26,279 bases of DNA from CAADGU01 sp964467705 (GCA_964467705.1 CAYXUZ010000085.1:1-26279), one strand, 5' to 3'. Shown: positions 8,031 through 15,860, counted from the first letter of the stretch. The notes: generated by a model not told the origin, from the letters alone. Made by a program: numbers and translations.

Positions 8031-8258
8031 ATGGCCGCATACAGCTTGGAGACCGTTTTATTGAAGTGGGAAAAAGGGGAATTGTCGCCCGAACAGGCAA
8101 TTGGGCAGACGTTATTGTTGGTGCAGGAGTTGGCGGAGCGGGTGGGGAATGTGGAGAAGCGGTTGATGGGGTCACGGCCAGTAACAGGGGAACGGCCGTT
8201 GCCAGAGCAACGGCCGTTCCCCGAACCACGCCCCCCATCGCCCAAAGACATTGTGTAG
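8031..8258 (+). CDS. Small protein with C-terminal hexapeptide RP repeat, unknown function
   Basis: A 75-residue protein with a strong promoter, an AGAGGA ribosome binding site 11 nt before ATG 8031, and a terminator after it, so it is probably real. The first about 45 residues look helical and amphipathic (LETVLLKWEKGELSPEQAIG, LLVQELAERVGNVEKRL), possibly a short coiled coil. The tail is four six-residue units, RPVTGE, RPLPEQ, RPFPEP, RPPSPK, encoded by an 18-bp tandem repeat in which two units start with an exact ACGGCCGT and the others with decayed copies. I recognise no family. The overlapping frame at 8066-8299 is judged a shadow. Confidence 0.65.
   Translation: MAAYSLETVLLKWEKGELSPEQAIGQTLLLVQELAERVGNVEKRLMGSRPVTGERPLPEQRPFPEPRPPSPKDIV
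8174..8245 (+). repeat. Four-copy 18-bp tandem repeat built on the ACGGCC octamer
   Basis: Units begin at 8174, 8192, 8210 and 8228, exactly 18 bp apart. The first eight bases are ACGGCCAG, ACGGCCGT, ACGGCCGT and ACGCCCCC. The repeat is in frame and encodes four RP-starting hexapeptides at the end of the 75-residue protein. Confidence 0.85.
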
Positions 8259-8276
8259 GGAAGAGCGGAGGAAAAA

Positions 8277-8306
8277 AGAAGGCTCACCATTTTTGGTGAG
8301 CCTTCT
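8277..8306 (-). terminator. Bidirectional terminator between the 75-aa gene and AOR
   Basis: A 13-bp stem (8277-8289 with 8294-8306) has a TTTT loop. On the minus strand it is followed by six Ts (complement of 8271-8276), so it terminates the aldehyde oxidoreductase transcript well; on the plus strand the tail is GCTTTT, weaker but usable. Confidence 0.8.
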
Positions 8307-8310
8307 GCTT

Positions 8311-8343
8311 TTACGGATTACGCTTTACGGATCACGGATTACC
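8311..8343. repeat. Intergenic ACGGATTACG-type low-complexity repeat
   Basis: Short alternations of ACGGATTACG, TTTACGGATC and ACGGATTACC fill the space before the AOR stop. A related stretch lies at 14306-14343. Such simple repeats recur between genes in many filamentous bacteria; this is from memory. Confidence 0.5.
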
Positions 8344-8347
8344 AAAC

Positions 8348-10276
8348 CTAAAGCCCCAAATCATCCGCCGCCCAGGCCAGACCCACGTCTTCCAGAGTAG
8401 CGCGGGTAGGCACACCGGTAGCCACGTCCCAACCGGCCTGGGCAAAATACATTTCCAGCCCCGCTTGCAATTCTACTTCATCCAGAACAATGCCATCGGA
8501 ACGGCCGCCCGTCAGTGCCTTTTGGAACAGCTTCTTGGGCAGTGTATCCTGGTCACGGGTCAGCCCTTCACGCGCATTGTAGGCCCGCATCAAGTTCAGG
8601 CGGCGACGGCCGATCTCCTGAATATCATCCACTGTCACATCCCAACCCGTCGCGGCTGCATACAAATCGGCCATGTCTTGCGGGCCATAGAGTTGCCAGC
8701 CGGGGCCGTACACAAACTGGCAAATGGAAATCGTGTCCATCGCACTATAGTTGTATTGGGATTTGAGGGCAAACTCCACCTTTTCTGCGTTCAGCACTTT
8801 GGCCGATTGTGGTTTGTCCAGGCCAATCTGATTGAGGAAACGATGGTAAGTGCTTTCATATGCTTTGAGCGGGTCATGCTCAGAAGATTGGTGGTCGGCG
8901 CCAAAGGGGTTGACGGCGTAGATAAGGCCCAGGCTGCGTTTGACCTGGGGCATATGCGCCGGTAGTTCTTGCCCTTTGATGGTCAGCAGGTATTCATGGC
9001 CGCGTCCCAAACGGTCGGCCGCTTTGCGCGAGCCTTCGGCCAGGATGTCGCCAAAGCCTTCGCGCTTGAGTGTCTTTTCCAGCATGGCGATCATCGCTTC
9101 GGCATTGCCGTAACGCAGTTCAATACCGTCGGTGTCTTCCACGCTGATGACTTCGTTTTCAAAACATTCCATCGCCCAGGAGAGGGTGGCTCCACAAGAG
9201 ATCGTATCTACGCCATATTCGTTGCAAAGTTGATTGGCGTAGGTGATGGCGTGCATGTCGCTGACACCGCAGTAAGAGCCAAAGGTAGCGATGGTTTCGT
9301 ATTCCGGCCCGCCATATTCGGGGATGAGTTTCTTGAGGCGGTATTCGGATTCAACTACCCGTTTGCAGCGGATGATGCAGGCGTAACAGGTGTCACGGCC
9401 GTCCCGATCTTGCCGCCCCGCCTCTGCCCCCCGCAGCAGTTCATCATATAGTCGCTCACCGCTAATCGCCTCTGCGCCTTCAAAAAAACCGCCGTCCCAA
9501 TTGCGCGTGGGCAGGCCGCCGCCACCCTGATTGGCCATGACGGTATCGGCCGTACCATATCTGCCAAACGCTTCCATGTCACTGCCGGGCAATTCTTTTG
9601 CCCCCCGTTTGTGCAGGGCGGAAACCGCTTTTTTGTTACCGGGTTCAATTTTGCCTGTACCACGCACGGCAATTGCCTTTAGCTTTTTACTGCCCATGAC
9701 CGCGCCAATGCCGGTTCGTCCCCAGGCGCGGTTGCTCATGTTCATCACGGCCGCAAAGTTCGCCAGCTTTTCCCCAGAAATGCCAATCTGGGCAATTTCA
9801 ATCTTCTTGTCGCCCAATTCGCCTTTGATGGTTTCGTCCACTTCTAGCGTGGTTTTGCCCCACAGGTGAGTGGCGTCGCGCAGTTCGGCCTGTCCGTTTT
9901 TGATCCAGAGATAGACAGGGGTTGTGGAGGCGCCTTTGATGACGATGGCGTCAAAACCGGCATATTTGAGTTCGGCGGGCCAGAAACCACCGGCCTGACT
10001 GTCGGCCGCGCCGCCGCTGCTGGGGGATTTGCAGGTGGCAGTACAACGACTCTGCCCACTGACGGGCAGGCCCGTGGGGGCACTGGTGGCAAAGGTGAGG
10101 GTGTTTTCCGGGCTGAGGGGATCAATACCGGGCGGCGTGTTTTTCCAGAGGTAATACAACCCCATCAGGCTGCCGCCCGCGTAATGACGGTAAAACTGTT
10201 CGGTGGGTTCTTCAATTTCTAACTTGTGGTCAGTCAGGTCTACGTGCAAGACTTTGCCGGTGAATCCGTGTAACAT
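8348..10276 (-). CDS. aor: Aldehyde:ferredoxin oxidoreductase (AOR family, tungsten/molybdenum)
   Basis: A full-length 642-residue member of the AOR family, which oxidises aldehydes to carboxylic acids with ferredoxin using a W- or Mo-bispyranopterin. The N-terminal domain (GKVLHVDLTD, GGSLMGLYYLW, PENTLTFATSAPTG) binds the cofactor. The [4Fe-4S] ligands are Cys297, Cys300, Cys304 (CYACIIRC) and probably Cys519 (ISICQF), the expected C-x2-C-x3-C plus a distant Cys. The C-terminal half holds the usual Asp/Glu-rich AOR_C helices. ATG 10276 has AAAGGAGC upstream. No separate ferredoxin or pterin gene is nearby. Substrate is not readable; relatives act on general aldehydes, glyceraldehyde-3-P or phenylacetaldehyde. 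The enzyme suggests at least periodic anaerobiosis. Confidence 0.93.
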   Translation of the reverse strand: MLHGFTGKVLHVDLTDHKLEIEEPTEQFYRHYAGGSLMGLYYLWKNTPPGIDPLSPENTLTFATSAPTGLPVSGQSRCTATCKSPSSGGAADSQAGGFWPAELKYAGFDAIVIKGASTTPVYLWIKNGQAELRDATHLWGKTTLEVDETIKGELGDKKIEIAQIGISGEKLANFAAVMNMSNRAWGRTGIGAVMGSKKLKAIAVRGTGKIEPGNKKAVSALHKRGAKELPGSDMEAFGRYGTADTVMANQGGGGLPTRNWDGGFFEGAEAISGERLYDELLRGAEAGRQDRDGRDTCYACIIRCKRVVESEYRLKKLIPEYGGPEYETIATFGSYCGVSDMHAITYANQLCNEYGVDTISCGATLSWAMECFENEVISVEDTDGIELRYGNAEAMIAMLEKTLKREGFGDILAEGSRKAADRLGRGHEYLLTIKGQELPAHMPQVKRSLGLIYAVNPFGADHQSSEHDPLKAYESTYHRFLNQIGLDKPQSAKVLNAEKVEFALKSQYNYSAMDTISICQFVYGPGWQLYGPQDMADLYAAATGWDVTVDDIQEIGRRRLNLMRAYNAREGLTRDQDTLPKKLFQKALTGGRSDGIVLDEVELQAGLEMYFAQAGWDVATGVPTRATLEDVGLAWAADDLGL

Positions 10277-10295
10277 GGGAAATGCTCCTTTCTCT

Positions 10296-10320
10296 ACGCA
10301 CGCAGCACAGGCGCAGAGGG
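10296..10320. repeat. GCGCAGAGGG-type intergenic repeat, copy 1
   Basis: ACGCACGCAGCACAGGCGCAGAGGG-like stretch upstream of AOR; a sister copy with the same GGCGCAGAGGG end is at 24236-24260. It fits a widespread class of 'gcggagacgc.gaggcgcagag' short repeats. Confidence 0.5.
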
Positions 10321-10385
10321 TTTAGATGCTCCTATTCTACTTGGTGAGGGGAGAGAAGCAAACAGGAAGGAACACGGCCGTTGCC

Positions 10386-11372
10386 TCAACTATCTGGCTC
10401 ATTGGGCAGGTCTGAGGGGGAATGGGTATGGCTGAGTTCCAGTTTTTTGAGCCGATAAAGCGTTTCCTGAGTGAGTTGGCGGTGTTTGCTGGTGATGTCG
10501 GCCTGGATGCCAAATAGGAAGATGAGCATCCCCACCAGAATCAGGCCGGTGCCAAAGGTGATGGATTGGGTGAAACGGCCGATCCCCCGCTCGCCAATCA
10601 CCCAAAAGTAAAAAAAGCGCAGCCAGAGCATGGCCCCCACCGTCAGAAAAGGCAGCGAGGCATAGGTAAACGTACGCAGCGGTTCGTAAAAGGCGTAGAG
10701 GCGGACGATGGTGCTGGCCTGGGCTTTGATGAAGTGCCACATGGAGCGTTGCAGGCGCGACGGCCGTGTCGGGCCATTGGTCTGCACGGGAATACTGACA
10801 ATCGTCATGCCCATTTTGCCCGCCTGGATGATGGTATCCAACGTGTAGCTGAACTGTGTCAGGATGTTCAGTCGTAGTGCCGCCTCGCGGGAGTAGGCGC
10901 GGAAACCGCTGGGCGCGTCGGGCACATCCGTGCCGCTGACGGTGCGTACCGTCCAGCTTCCCAATTTTTGCAGCAGTCGTTTCATGGGTGAAAAATGGGC
11001 AATCTGGTTAATCTGCCGGTTGGCGATCACAATATCTGCCTGTTGCGCTAGCACAGGGGCTACCAGTTCGGGGATGTAGCGCCCCGGATATTGGTTGTCG
11101 GCGTCGGTGTTGACGATGATGTCTGCCCCCAGGCGCAGGCAGGCATCCAGCCCATCCTGAAAGGTGCGCGCCAACCCCATGTTGCGGTGGTGACGGATGA
11201 TGTGGTGTACGCCGCAAGCCCGCGCCACCTCGGCCGTGTTGTCTGTGCTGCCGTCATCAATAACCAGAAGTTGGATACAGTCAATACCCGGCACGGCCGT
11301 TGGCAATTCTGCGAGGGTCACAGGCAATGTCTCCGCTTCGTTGTAACAGGGGATTTGGATAATCAGTTTCAA
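10386..11372 (-). CDS. Family 2 glycosyltransferase with two C-terminal membrane helices
   Basis: A 328-residue membrane-anchored transferase resembling polyprenyl-phosphate sugar transferases (GtrB / dolichol-phosphate mannosyltransferase group), which move a sugar from a nucleotide donor to a lipid phosphate at the inner face of the membrane. Seen: IIQIPCYNEAETLP at the N-terminus, nucleotide-binding DDGSTD at 39-44, the DAD motif at 90-92 (VNTDADNQYP) and 'GSWTVRTVSGTDVPDAPSGF'. Hydrophobic segments near residues 230-260 and 268-290 fit the two helices of this group. The start appears to be TTG 11372, 13 nt after the paaD stop, so it may be cotranscribed with paaABCD without an obvious metabolic link. 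Confidence 0.85.
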   Translation of the reverse strand: MKLIIQIPCYNEAETLPVTLAELPTAVPGIDCIQLLVIDDGSTDNTAEVARACGVHHIIRHHRNMGLARTFQDGLDACLRLGADIIVNTDADNQYPGRYIPELVAPVLAQQADIVIANRQINQIAHFSPMKRLLQKLGSWTVRTVSGTDVPDAPSGFRAYSREAALRLNILTQFSYTLDTIIQAGKMGMTIVSIPVQTNGPTRPSRLQRSMWHFIKAQASTIVRLYAFYEPLRTFTYASLPFLTVGAMLWLRFFYFWVIGERGIGRFTQSITFGTGLILVGMLIFLFGIQADITSKHRQLTQETLYRLKKLELSHTHSPSDLPNEPDS

Positions 11373-11385
11373 ATTACACTAAATG

Positions 11386-11886
11386 TTAGAGTGGTTTGAA
11401 TTGCTCAAAAGCATCCTGACAATTATGGCAGTACCAGACGCTTTTGCACAGGGTAGGGCCGAAGGCATTTTTGAGGACGGTTCTGTTGCCGCCACAACGA
11501 GGGCAGGTAGCCACATCTAGAAAGGCCACCGCGATCAGGTTGCCACCGTGCCGGATCGGGGGAGCAATGCCTAGCTTTTCTAACTTTTCTCGCGCTGAAT
11601 CGGCGATCCAATCGGATGTCCAGGGGGGGTGGAGGACTGTTTCTACTGTGACCTGGCTGAAGCCGAGGGTGTGGATTTTGGCTTCTATTTCTCGTTGCAT
11701 GACGCTTAATGCGGGGCAGCCGGAGAAGGTGGGGGTGATTTGCACGTGAACGCTGTCTCCGCTGATTTGCACGTCGCGGACGATGCCCATTTCCACCACT
11801 GAGATGAGGGGGAGTTCGGGGTCTTTGACTTCTTCAAGAGCTTGCCAGATGGTGGTTTCTGTAACGGCCGTCACTTCTATTACCAT
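11386..11886 (-). CDS. paaD: Phenylacetyl-CoA epoxidase subunit PaaD (PaaJ)
   Basis: A 166-residue protein. The N-terminal MIP18/DUF59-like domain (KDPELPLISVVEMGIVRDVQ, then TPTFSGCPALSVMQREIE) is followed by a C-terminal zinc or Fe-S ribbon with two Cys pairs (CPRCGG and CHNC). PaaD is known as the assembly factor thought to mature the PaaABCE complex, probably the Fe-S cluster of PaaE. Its ATG at 11886 overlaps the paaC stop by 7 nt, giving tight coupling. Confidence 0.93.
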   Translation of the reverse strand: MVIEVTAVTETTIWQALEEVKDPELPLISVVEMGIVRDVQISGDSVHVQITPTFSGCPALSVMQREIEAKIHTLGFSQVTVETVLHPPWTSDWIADSAREKLEKLGIAPPIRHGGNLIAVAFLDVATCPRCGGNRTVLKNAFGPTLCKSVWYCHNCQDAFEQFKPL

Positions 11887-12635
11887 TTTGCCTCCGGGTA
11901 TTGGCGGGCGACGGATTGCATTTCGGCCAGCAGGTGGGTGAGGTGTTCGGTGTGATGTGTACGGTCAGTAATAGGGGGAGTATTGTCTATGGGTATGGTC
12001 AACCCGGCCTGGGTGAGGTGGGTGGTGGTAAGGTGCTGCCATTCTCCAAGGAGGGATGAGGGAAGCACGGCCGTACCCATGTCCCCTAACTCTTCATCCT
12101 CCGGCATGTCCACGAACAGTTGGTGGGCATAAGGCCACAATGTGTTCAGGGCAGTTTGCATCCGTTGATGGCTTTCGGCCGTGCCCAGACCCAGACGAGT
12201 GACCCAGGCGCTGGTGTGGCGCAGGTGATAGATTTCTTCGATGCGGATTTTGGCGGCGGCTTCGGCCAGGGGGCGGTAGCTGCTGGTGGCAAGCTGCGCC
12301 AGATGCACCATTTCGTACATGTCAAAGAGGTATTGGCGCAACATGCTGAAGGCCCAATCACCGTTGGGTAATTCTACCATTTGGATGTTGCGGTAATGGG
12401 GAGCATCGCGGAAGAACACGGCCGTGTCCACATCCTCCCCCGTCAACTCCTGCCGCAGCCGGTGCCAGGTGGCCGCGTGCCCCATTTCGTCCAGGGCGAT
12501 GTTGGTGAAGGCAATATCCTCTTCCAAAATAGGGCCATGCCCCGTCCATTCGGAATTACGGTGGGCCAAAATCAATTCGTCATCTGCCAGGGCCAGGAGT
12601 TTGTGGGCGAGGGTGGTGGGGTGAGCTGAGGTCAT
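11880..12635 (-). CDS. paaC: Phenylacetyl-CoA epoxidase structural subunit PaaC
   Basis: A 251-residue ferritin-like protein, the non-catalytic partner that forms heterodimers with PaaA in phenylacetyl-CoA 1,2-epoxidase. Seen: LADDELILAHRNSEWTGHGP and LEEDIAFTNIALDEMGHA, then WAFSMLRQYLFDMYEMVH and RIEEIYHLRHTSAWVTRLG, all typical of PaaC. Length equals the family norm (about 250). It is separated from paaB by a 62-nt spacer with a large hairpin, unlike the other junctions of this operon, which overlap. Two ACGGCCGT sites encode TAV in it. Confidence 0.94.
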   Translation of the reverse strand: MTSAHPTTLAHKLLALADDELILAHRNSEWTGHGPILEEDIAFTNIALDEMGHAATWHRLRQELTGEDVDTAVFFRDAPHYRNIQMVELPNGDWAFSMLRQYLFDMYEMVHLAQLATSSYRPLAEAAAKIRIEEIYHLRHTSAWVTRLGLGTAESHQRMQTALNTLWPYAHQLFVDMPEDEELGDMGTAVLPSSLLGEWQHLTTTHLTQAGLTIPIDNTPPITDRTHHTEHLTHLLAEMQSVARQYPEAKW

Positions 12636-12651
12636 GTAGTGGATGAGATCG

Positions 12652-12690
12652 GGAGATTGAGAGATTAGGAGATTAAATCTCTCAATCTCC
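12652..12690. repeat. 15-bp inverted repeat in the paaB-paaC spacer (GGAGATT family)
   Basis: Arms 12652-12666 and 12676-12690 pair perfectly around a 9-nt loop. The arms are made of GAGATT/GGAGATT units, related to the direct repeats at 23585-23612. No T-run follows, so it is more likely an mRNA processing or stability element, or an inserted repeat, than a terminator. Confidence 0.75.
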
Positions 12691-12697
12691 TAATCTC

Positions 12698-13279
12698 CTA
12701 TTCTTTGCTTTCTCGTTTTATCTTCTGCATGGTAAACACGGTGCGATATTGGTTGGGTAGGCGGTAGAGCTTGTCTTTGGCAGGGGCGAACAGGGGTTGG
12801 GCGTCGGCTTCTTCGCTGCGGGTGACGGCCGTTGCCGGGCACACCCACCACACAAAAACTTGCTCTGTCGGAAAGGTGATCATTGCTTGTTGCAGGGCGT
12901 GGGCGGGGGAACTGGCCTGCACTTCGCCGACGTGGGTGGTGAAAACCATGCCGCGCCGTTCGGTTTGTTTTTGAAAGACGAGGTAGGTTTCGGTGGCGGC
13001 GTGGGAGTCAATGTTTGCCTGCCATGAATGGTCGGTTGCCAGCTCCTCGGCCGTTTTGCTGGTGATGGCGTCGGCGCGGGCCACCCATAGACTGTGGCAT
13101 TTGGGGCGGCGGGCGAAGAGGTCACGGCCGTTTTGCAGTGCCATCTCCGCATCTACCGCATGTACCGTGCCCACATTTTCGTGTGGTTCGCCGGGGCGGT
13201 CTTGTTTGAATACCTCGTAGCGAGGCCATTGAGTGTCCATGTTTTGTGATGCGTGATGCGTGACCCGTAAGGCTGTCAT
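12698..13279 (-). CDS. paaB: Phenylacetyl-CoA epoxidase subunit PaaB, tandem-domain form
   Basis: PaaB bridges PaaAC dimers in the epoxidase complex. E. coli PaaB has about 95 residues; this one has 193. The first copy (WPRYEVFKQDRPGEPHENVG, VHAVDAEMALQNGRDLFARR, then HSLWVARADAI) is followed by a second, more diverged copy (TYLVFQKQTERRGMVFTTHVG to FVWWVCPATAV) and a tail near LPNQYRTVF. The frame begins at ATG 13279, overlapping the paaA stop (ATGA), but the first 13 residues (MTALRVTHHASQN) are encoded by a GTGATGC repeat. ATG 13240 (MDTQWPRYEVF) is where family alignments would start. Either start is possible. Confidence 0.9.
   Translation of the reverse strand: MTALRVTHHASQNMDTQWPRYEVFKQDRPGEPHENVGTVHAVDAEMALQNGRDLFARRPKCHSLWVARADAITSKTAEELATDHSWQANIDSHAATETYLVFQKQTERRGMVFTTHVGEVQASSPAHALQQAMITFPTEQVFVWWVCPATAVTRSEEADAQPLFAPAKDKLYRLPNQYRTVFTMQKIKRESKE
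13246..13264. repeat. GTGATGCGTGATGCGTGA repeat at the paaA-paaB junction
   Basis: The hexamer GTGATGC/CGTGATG is repeated in tandem. It lies between the two possible paaB starts and encodes 'VTHHAS' on the minus strand, a peptide typical of translated intergenic repeats, not of PaaB. Confidence 0.6.
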
Positions 13280-14220
13280 GCATCACGTTCTGCATACGCC
13301 GCCAATGCTTCGCGCACCCAACGGCCGTTGTCGTGCGCTTCCTGTCTTGCCTGTAATCGGGCGGCGTTCATGGGGCCGTGGCCTTTGACCACTTGCCAGA
13401 ATTCATCCCAATTGATTTCGCCGGAGATCCAATTGCCTGATTCTTCGTCGTAATGCAGGTCAGGGTCGGGCACTTCCAGCCCTAAGGCGTGCAATAAGGG
13501 GACGAGTTCATTCACAAACTCCTGGCGCAGTTGGTCGTTAGATTTGCTTTTGATGCCCCAGCGGATCAGTTCATCGGAATTGGTGGATTGTGAATCATGG
13601 GGGCCGAACATCATGAGGGTAGGCCACCAGAAGCGATTGATGCTGTCCTGGGCCATCGCTTTTTGTTCGGCCGTGCCCTGGGCGTATTGGATGATCATTT
13701 CCTGCCCTTGTTTCTTGTGGAACCCTTCTTCGGCGCAGATGCGCACCATCGCCCGCGAGTAGGGGCCGTAGGAGCATTGGGCGAGCATGGTCTGGTTCAT
13801 AATGGCCGCGCCATCCACCAGCCAGCCAATTGCGCCCATGTCGCTCCAGGTGACGGTGGGGTAGTTGAAGATGCTGGAGTATTTGGCCTGCCCAGTGAGC
13901 AGGGCTTCTAGCATTTCTTCGCGGGTGGCGCCTAAGGTTTCGGCGGCGTGGTAGAGATATTGGCCGTGCCCGGCTTCGTCCTGGACTTTGGCCAGCAGGA
14001 CTTGTTTGCGGCGCAGGTTGGGGGCGCGGGTGATCCAGGCGCCTTCGGGCAACATGCCCACCACTTCGCTGTGCGCGTGTTGGGAGATCATGCGGATGAG
14101 TTGTTTGCGGTAGCGGTCGGGCATCCAATCGCCGGGTTCAATTTTTTCGCCGCGGGCGATGCGGGCTTCAAATTCGGCTAGTTTTGTGAGGTAATCGGGG
14201 TCGGTTTCTTTACCATACAT
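13276..14220 (-). CDS. paaA: Phenylacetyl-CoA epoxidase catalytic subunit PaaA
   Basis: A 314-residue di-iron oxygenase subunit that binds phenylacetyl-CoA and O2 and makes the ring 1,2-epoxide, the committing step of the aerobic CoA-dependent phenylacetate pathway. Carboxylate-bridged iron ligands are visible: Glu52 (SEVVG), QDEAGHG at 80-86 (Glu82, His85) and EEGFHKKQG with Glu165/His168. Length matches the family (about 310). It is first in paaABCD; a possible promoter lies about 53 nt upstream. No paaE, paaK or ring-hydrolase gene is in the window. The ATG follows AAGG at longer spacing. Confidence 0.96.
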   Translation of the reverse strand: MYGKETDPDYLTKLAEFEARIARGEKIEPGDWMPDRYRKQLIRMISQHAHSEVVGMLPEGAWITRAPNLRRKQVLLAKVQDEAGHGQYLYHAAETLGATREEMLEALLTGQAKYSSIFNYPTVTWSDMGAIGWLVDGAAIMNQTMLAQCSYGPYSRAMVRICAEEGFHKKQGQEMIIQYAQGTAEQKAMAQDSINRFWWPTLMMFGPHDSQSTNSDELIRWGIKSKSNDQLRQEFVNELVPLLHALGLEVPDPDLHYDEESGNWISGEINWDEFWQVVKGHGPMNAARLQARQEAHDNGRWVREALAAYAERDA

Positions 14221-14272
14221 GGTTTACGTGCCTTGTGGTTGAAATCGGTTGGTTTATGGGAATGTGTTGGCA

Positions 14273-14301
14273 ATTATACTCCGGTTGGGGATTTGGGTAA
14301 A
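14273..14301 (-). promoter_or_regulatory. Predicted promoter of paaABCD
   Basis: On the minus strand TTTACC (complement of 14296-14301), a 17-nt spacer and a perfect TATAAT (complement of 14273-14278) end about 53 nt before the paaA ATG. No PaaR-type operator was recognised. Confidence 0.5.
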
Positions 14302-14305
14302 AAAT

Positions 14306-14343
14306 GAAGCACGGATTTGACGGATGTAACGGATTTTCACGGA
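14306..14343. repeat. ACGGATTTGACGGATG-type intergenic repeat
   Basis: Repeated ACGGAT units (CACGGATTTG, ACGGATGTA, ACGGATTTTC, ACGGAG) between divergent paaA and the small membrane gene; same class as 8311-8343. Apart from this, the paa promoter and two ACGGCCGT sites (14418, 14454), I see nothing else in 14221-14504. Confidence 0.5.
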
Positions 14344-14504
14344 GTTTGTGATCTGTTTCCACAGCTATGGGCAGTCTCCCGGCTATGTATGATGTGGCTC
14401 ATTGTTCCTGAACGTGAACGGCCGTGAGGAGATTGGCTGGTAGGGGAAAGAGTACGGCCGTATAATTTCCACATTCATATTGTGCAAAACAGGTATGAGA
14501 AGAG

Positions 14505-14750
14505 ATGGATAGAAATTTTATTTTGCTATGTGCTTTTTTAGCTATTTGGTTTGGATGTTTTGCTTATCTTGCATGGATGAGGCCGGAAACTTTTAGGAAC
14601 TTGTCTGAGAAAAGTTTGTTTCTCTATGGAGATTCTGATTTTATGAAGCAATGGGTAAACTCTCTTGCGTTTCTCTGGTTGGCAAGAATAGGCTCTGTGG
14701 TTGCCGCTGGTATCTTCGGTTTTGTAATCATAATGACTTTGTTATTTTGA
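14505..14750 (+). CDS. Small AT-rich two-helix membrane protein, unknown function
   Basis: An 81-residue protein with two clear hydrophobic helices: about residues 5-24 (FILLCAFLAIWFGCFAYLAW) and about 57-80 (LARIGSVVAAGIFGFVIIMT), separated by a polar loop. A TATAAT lies at 14461-14466 and GAGAAG just before the ATG. Codon use is far more A/T-rich than the flanking genes and no ACGGCCGT lies inside, as with the lipoprotein at 5539. No family recognised. No hairpin terminator follows, only a T-rich stretch. Confidence 0.6.
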   Translation: MDRNFILLCAFLAIWFGCFAYLAWMRPETFRNLSEKSLFLYGDSDFMKQWVNSLAFLWLARIGSVVAAGIFGFVIIMTLLF

Positions 14751-14799
14751 CTGTCTTGTGTCTCTTTTTTTAAATATGAAACCTGTGGGCAGTTGCTAT

Positions 14800-15850
14800 T
14801 TATTTCTCGCCCCGCACGGCCGTAACCCCAAACGCCATCAATATCAACCCCACCCCCAACGCCAGCATGATTCCCGCCTGAAAATAAACACGCCCCAGCC
14901 AGCGGTCGGCCACCGTTGTCACCAGATTGATGCCCAATTGGCGGATGGGTAAGGTGAACGGGTCAACGGTTTCGGCGGGTACGGCCGTGCGCATGGTAAA
15001 CGTCAGCAGCGCAGGCATGAGAACGGCAAAAAAGAGAGTGGCAACGGCCGCAATCACCAACGGCCAGCCCCACCAATGCCTCCACGTGGGCAGCGACCGC
15101 ACCACCAGCACGGCAATGAGCAGCAGGCAGGCCAGCGGCAGCAGCCACAACACCCAGCCCCAGGTGCGGGCCAGCGTAAAATTGCGCTGCAACCGTTCCA
15201 ATTCAGCGCGACGTTCGGCGGAAATACCCGCCGCCCCCTCCTCGCCAAAGAGCGGCAAGCGCACCACCCCGGCATTGGCAATCAGTTCCGGGTTGCTTTC
15301 AATGGCCTGCACAACGGCCGTATGCACTGTCGCACTCACCGCCTGCACATCCGTGCCCGGCGGCAAACAGTCCGGCACTTCCACATTGCCCACCGTGCTG
15401 AAATTTGGGACATCAGTACACGGTGGCAAATTGGCGACGACGGCCGTGACCATCTGCTGCCCCGCCGGCCCCAACAACGAATCCAGCAGCGGCCGTGCAT
15501 CCAGCGTCACCTCCGCATTCGCCGGATCACCCGTTTCCAGNNNNNNNNNNTGCCTCCGCCTGCGCATCCATCCAACCGGGGGGGATAACGGTGGCCACGG
15601 CCGTTTCAATTTGGGCCTCGTCTATAGGCAAATCCCCGATCCCCCGCGCCAACGCCTCCTGCCGTGCCGCCTCCATAATCAGAGTCGGAGCGGTCTGGCG
15701 CACCACCTCATCCAACCCCGTAAACAGCCCCTTCACCGCCTCCCGGTCCGTCGCCACCACAATCAAATTGGTGAAAATGAGGGCGGTCACGGCCGTGAGT
15801 ACAAAAATCGCCGCCATAAAACCCGCCGTCGCCTGTAAGCATCCACGCAT
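14800..15850 (-). CDS. Membrane protein of unknown function, interrupted by an assembly gap
   Basis: Two open frames, one on each side of the Ns at 15541-15550, are one gene: 100 codons from ATG 15850 to the gap and 247 codons after it (from LETGDPANAEV). The frames join only if the true gap is a multiple of three, so 10 N is not the real size. Predicted layout: helix at about 8-31, a soluble region with two cysteines (PPCTDV and PDCLPPG), a short helical hairpin with ERRAELERLQRNF, then three hydrophobic helices (WGWVLWLLPLACLLLIAVLV, WPLVIAAVATLFFAVLMPAL and YFQAGIMLALGVGLILMAFG). Six ACGGCCGT sites lie here. I do not recognise a family. Confidence 0.7.
15541..15550. other. Assembly gap (10 N)
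   Basis: Ten Ns inside the membrane-protein gene. The reading frames on both sides join only if the missing length is divisible by three. Confidence 0.98.
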
Positions 15851-15860
15851 AAGAGCCTCC

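Noticed and set aside
8066..8299. Overlapping 77-codon frame
   Set aside because: It has no ribosome binding site as good as that of the 8031 frame, and it runs into the terminator stem.
14927..15838. 303-codon plus-strand open frame through the N gap
   Set aside because: Its translation is low-complexity Ser/Thr/Arg, while the minus strand gives membrane helices with sensible spacing.
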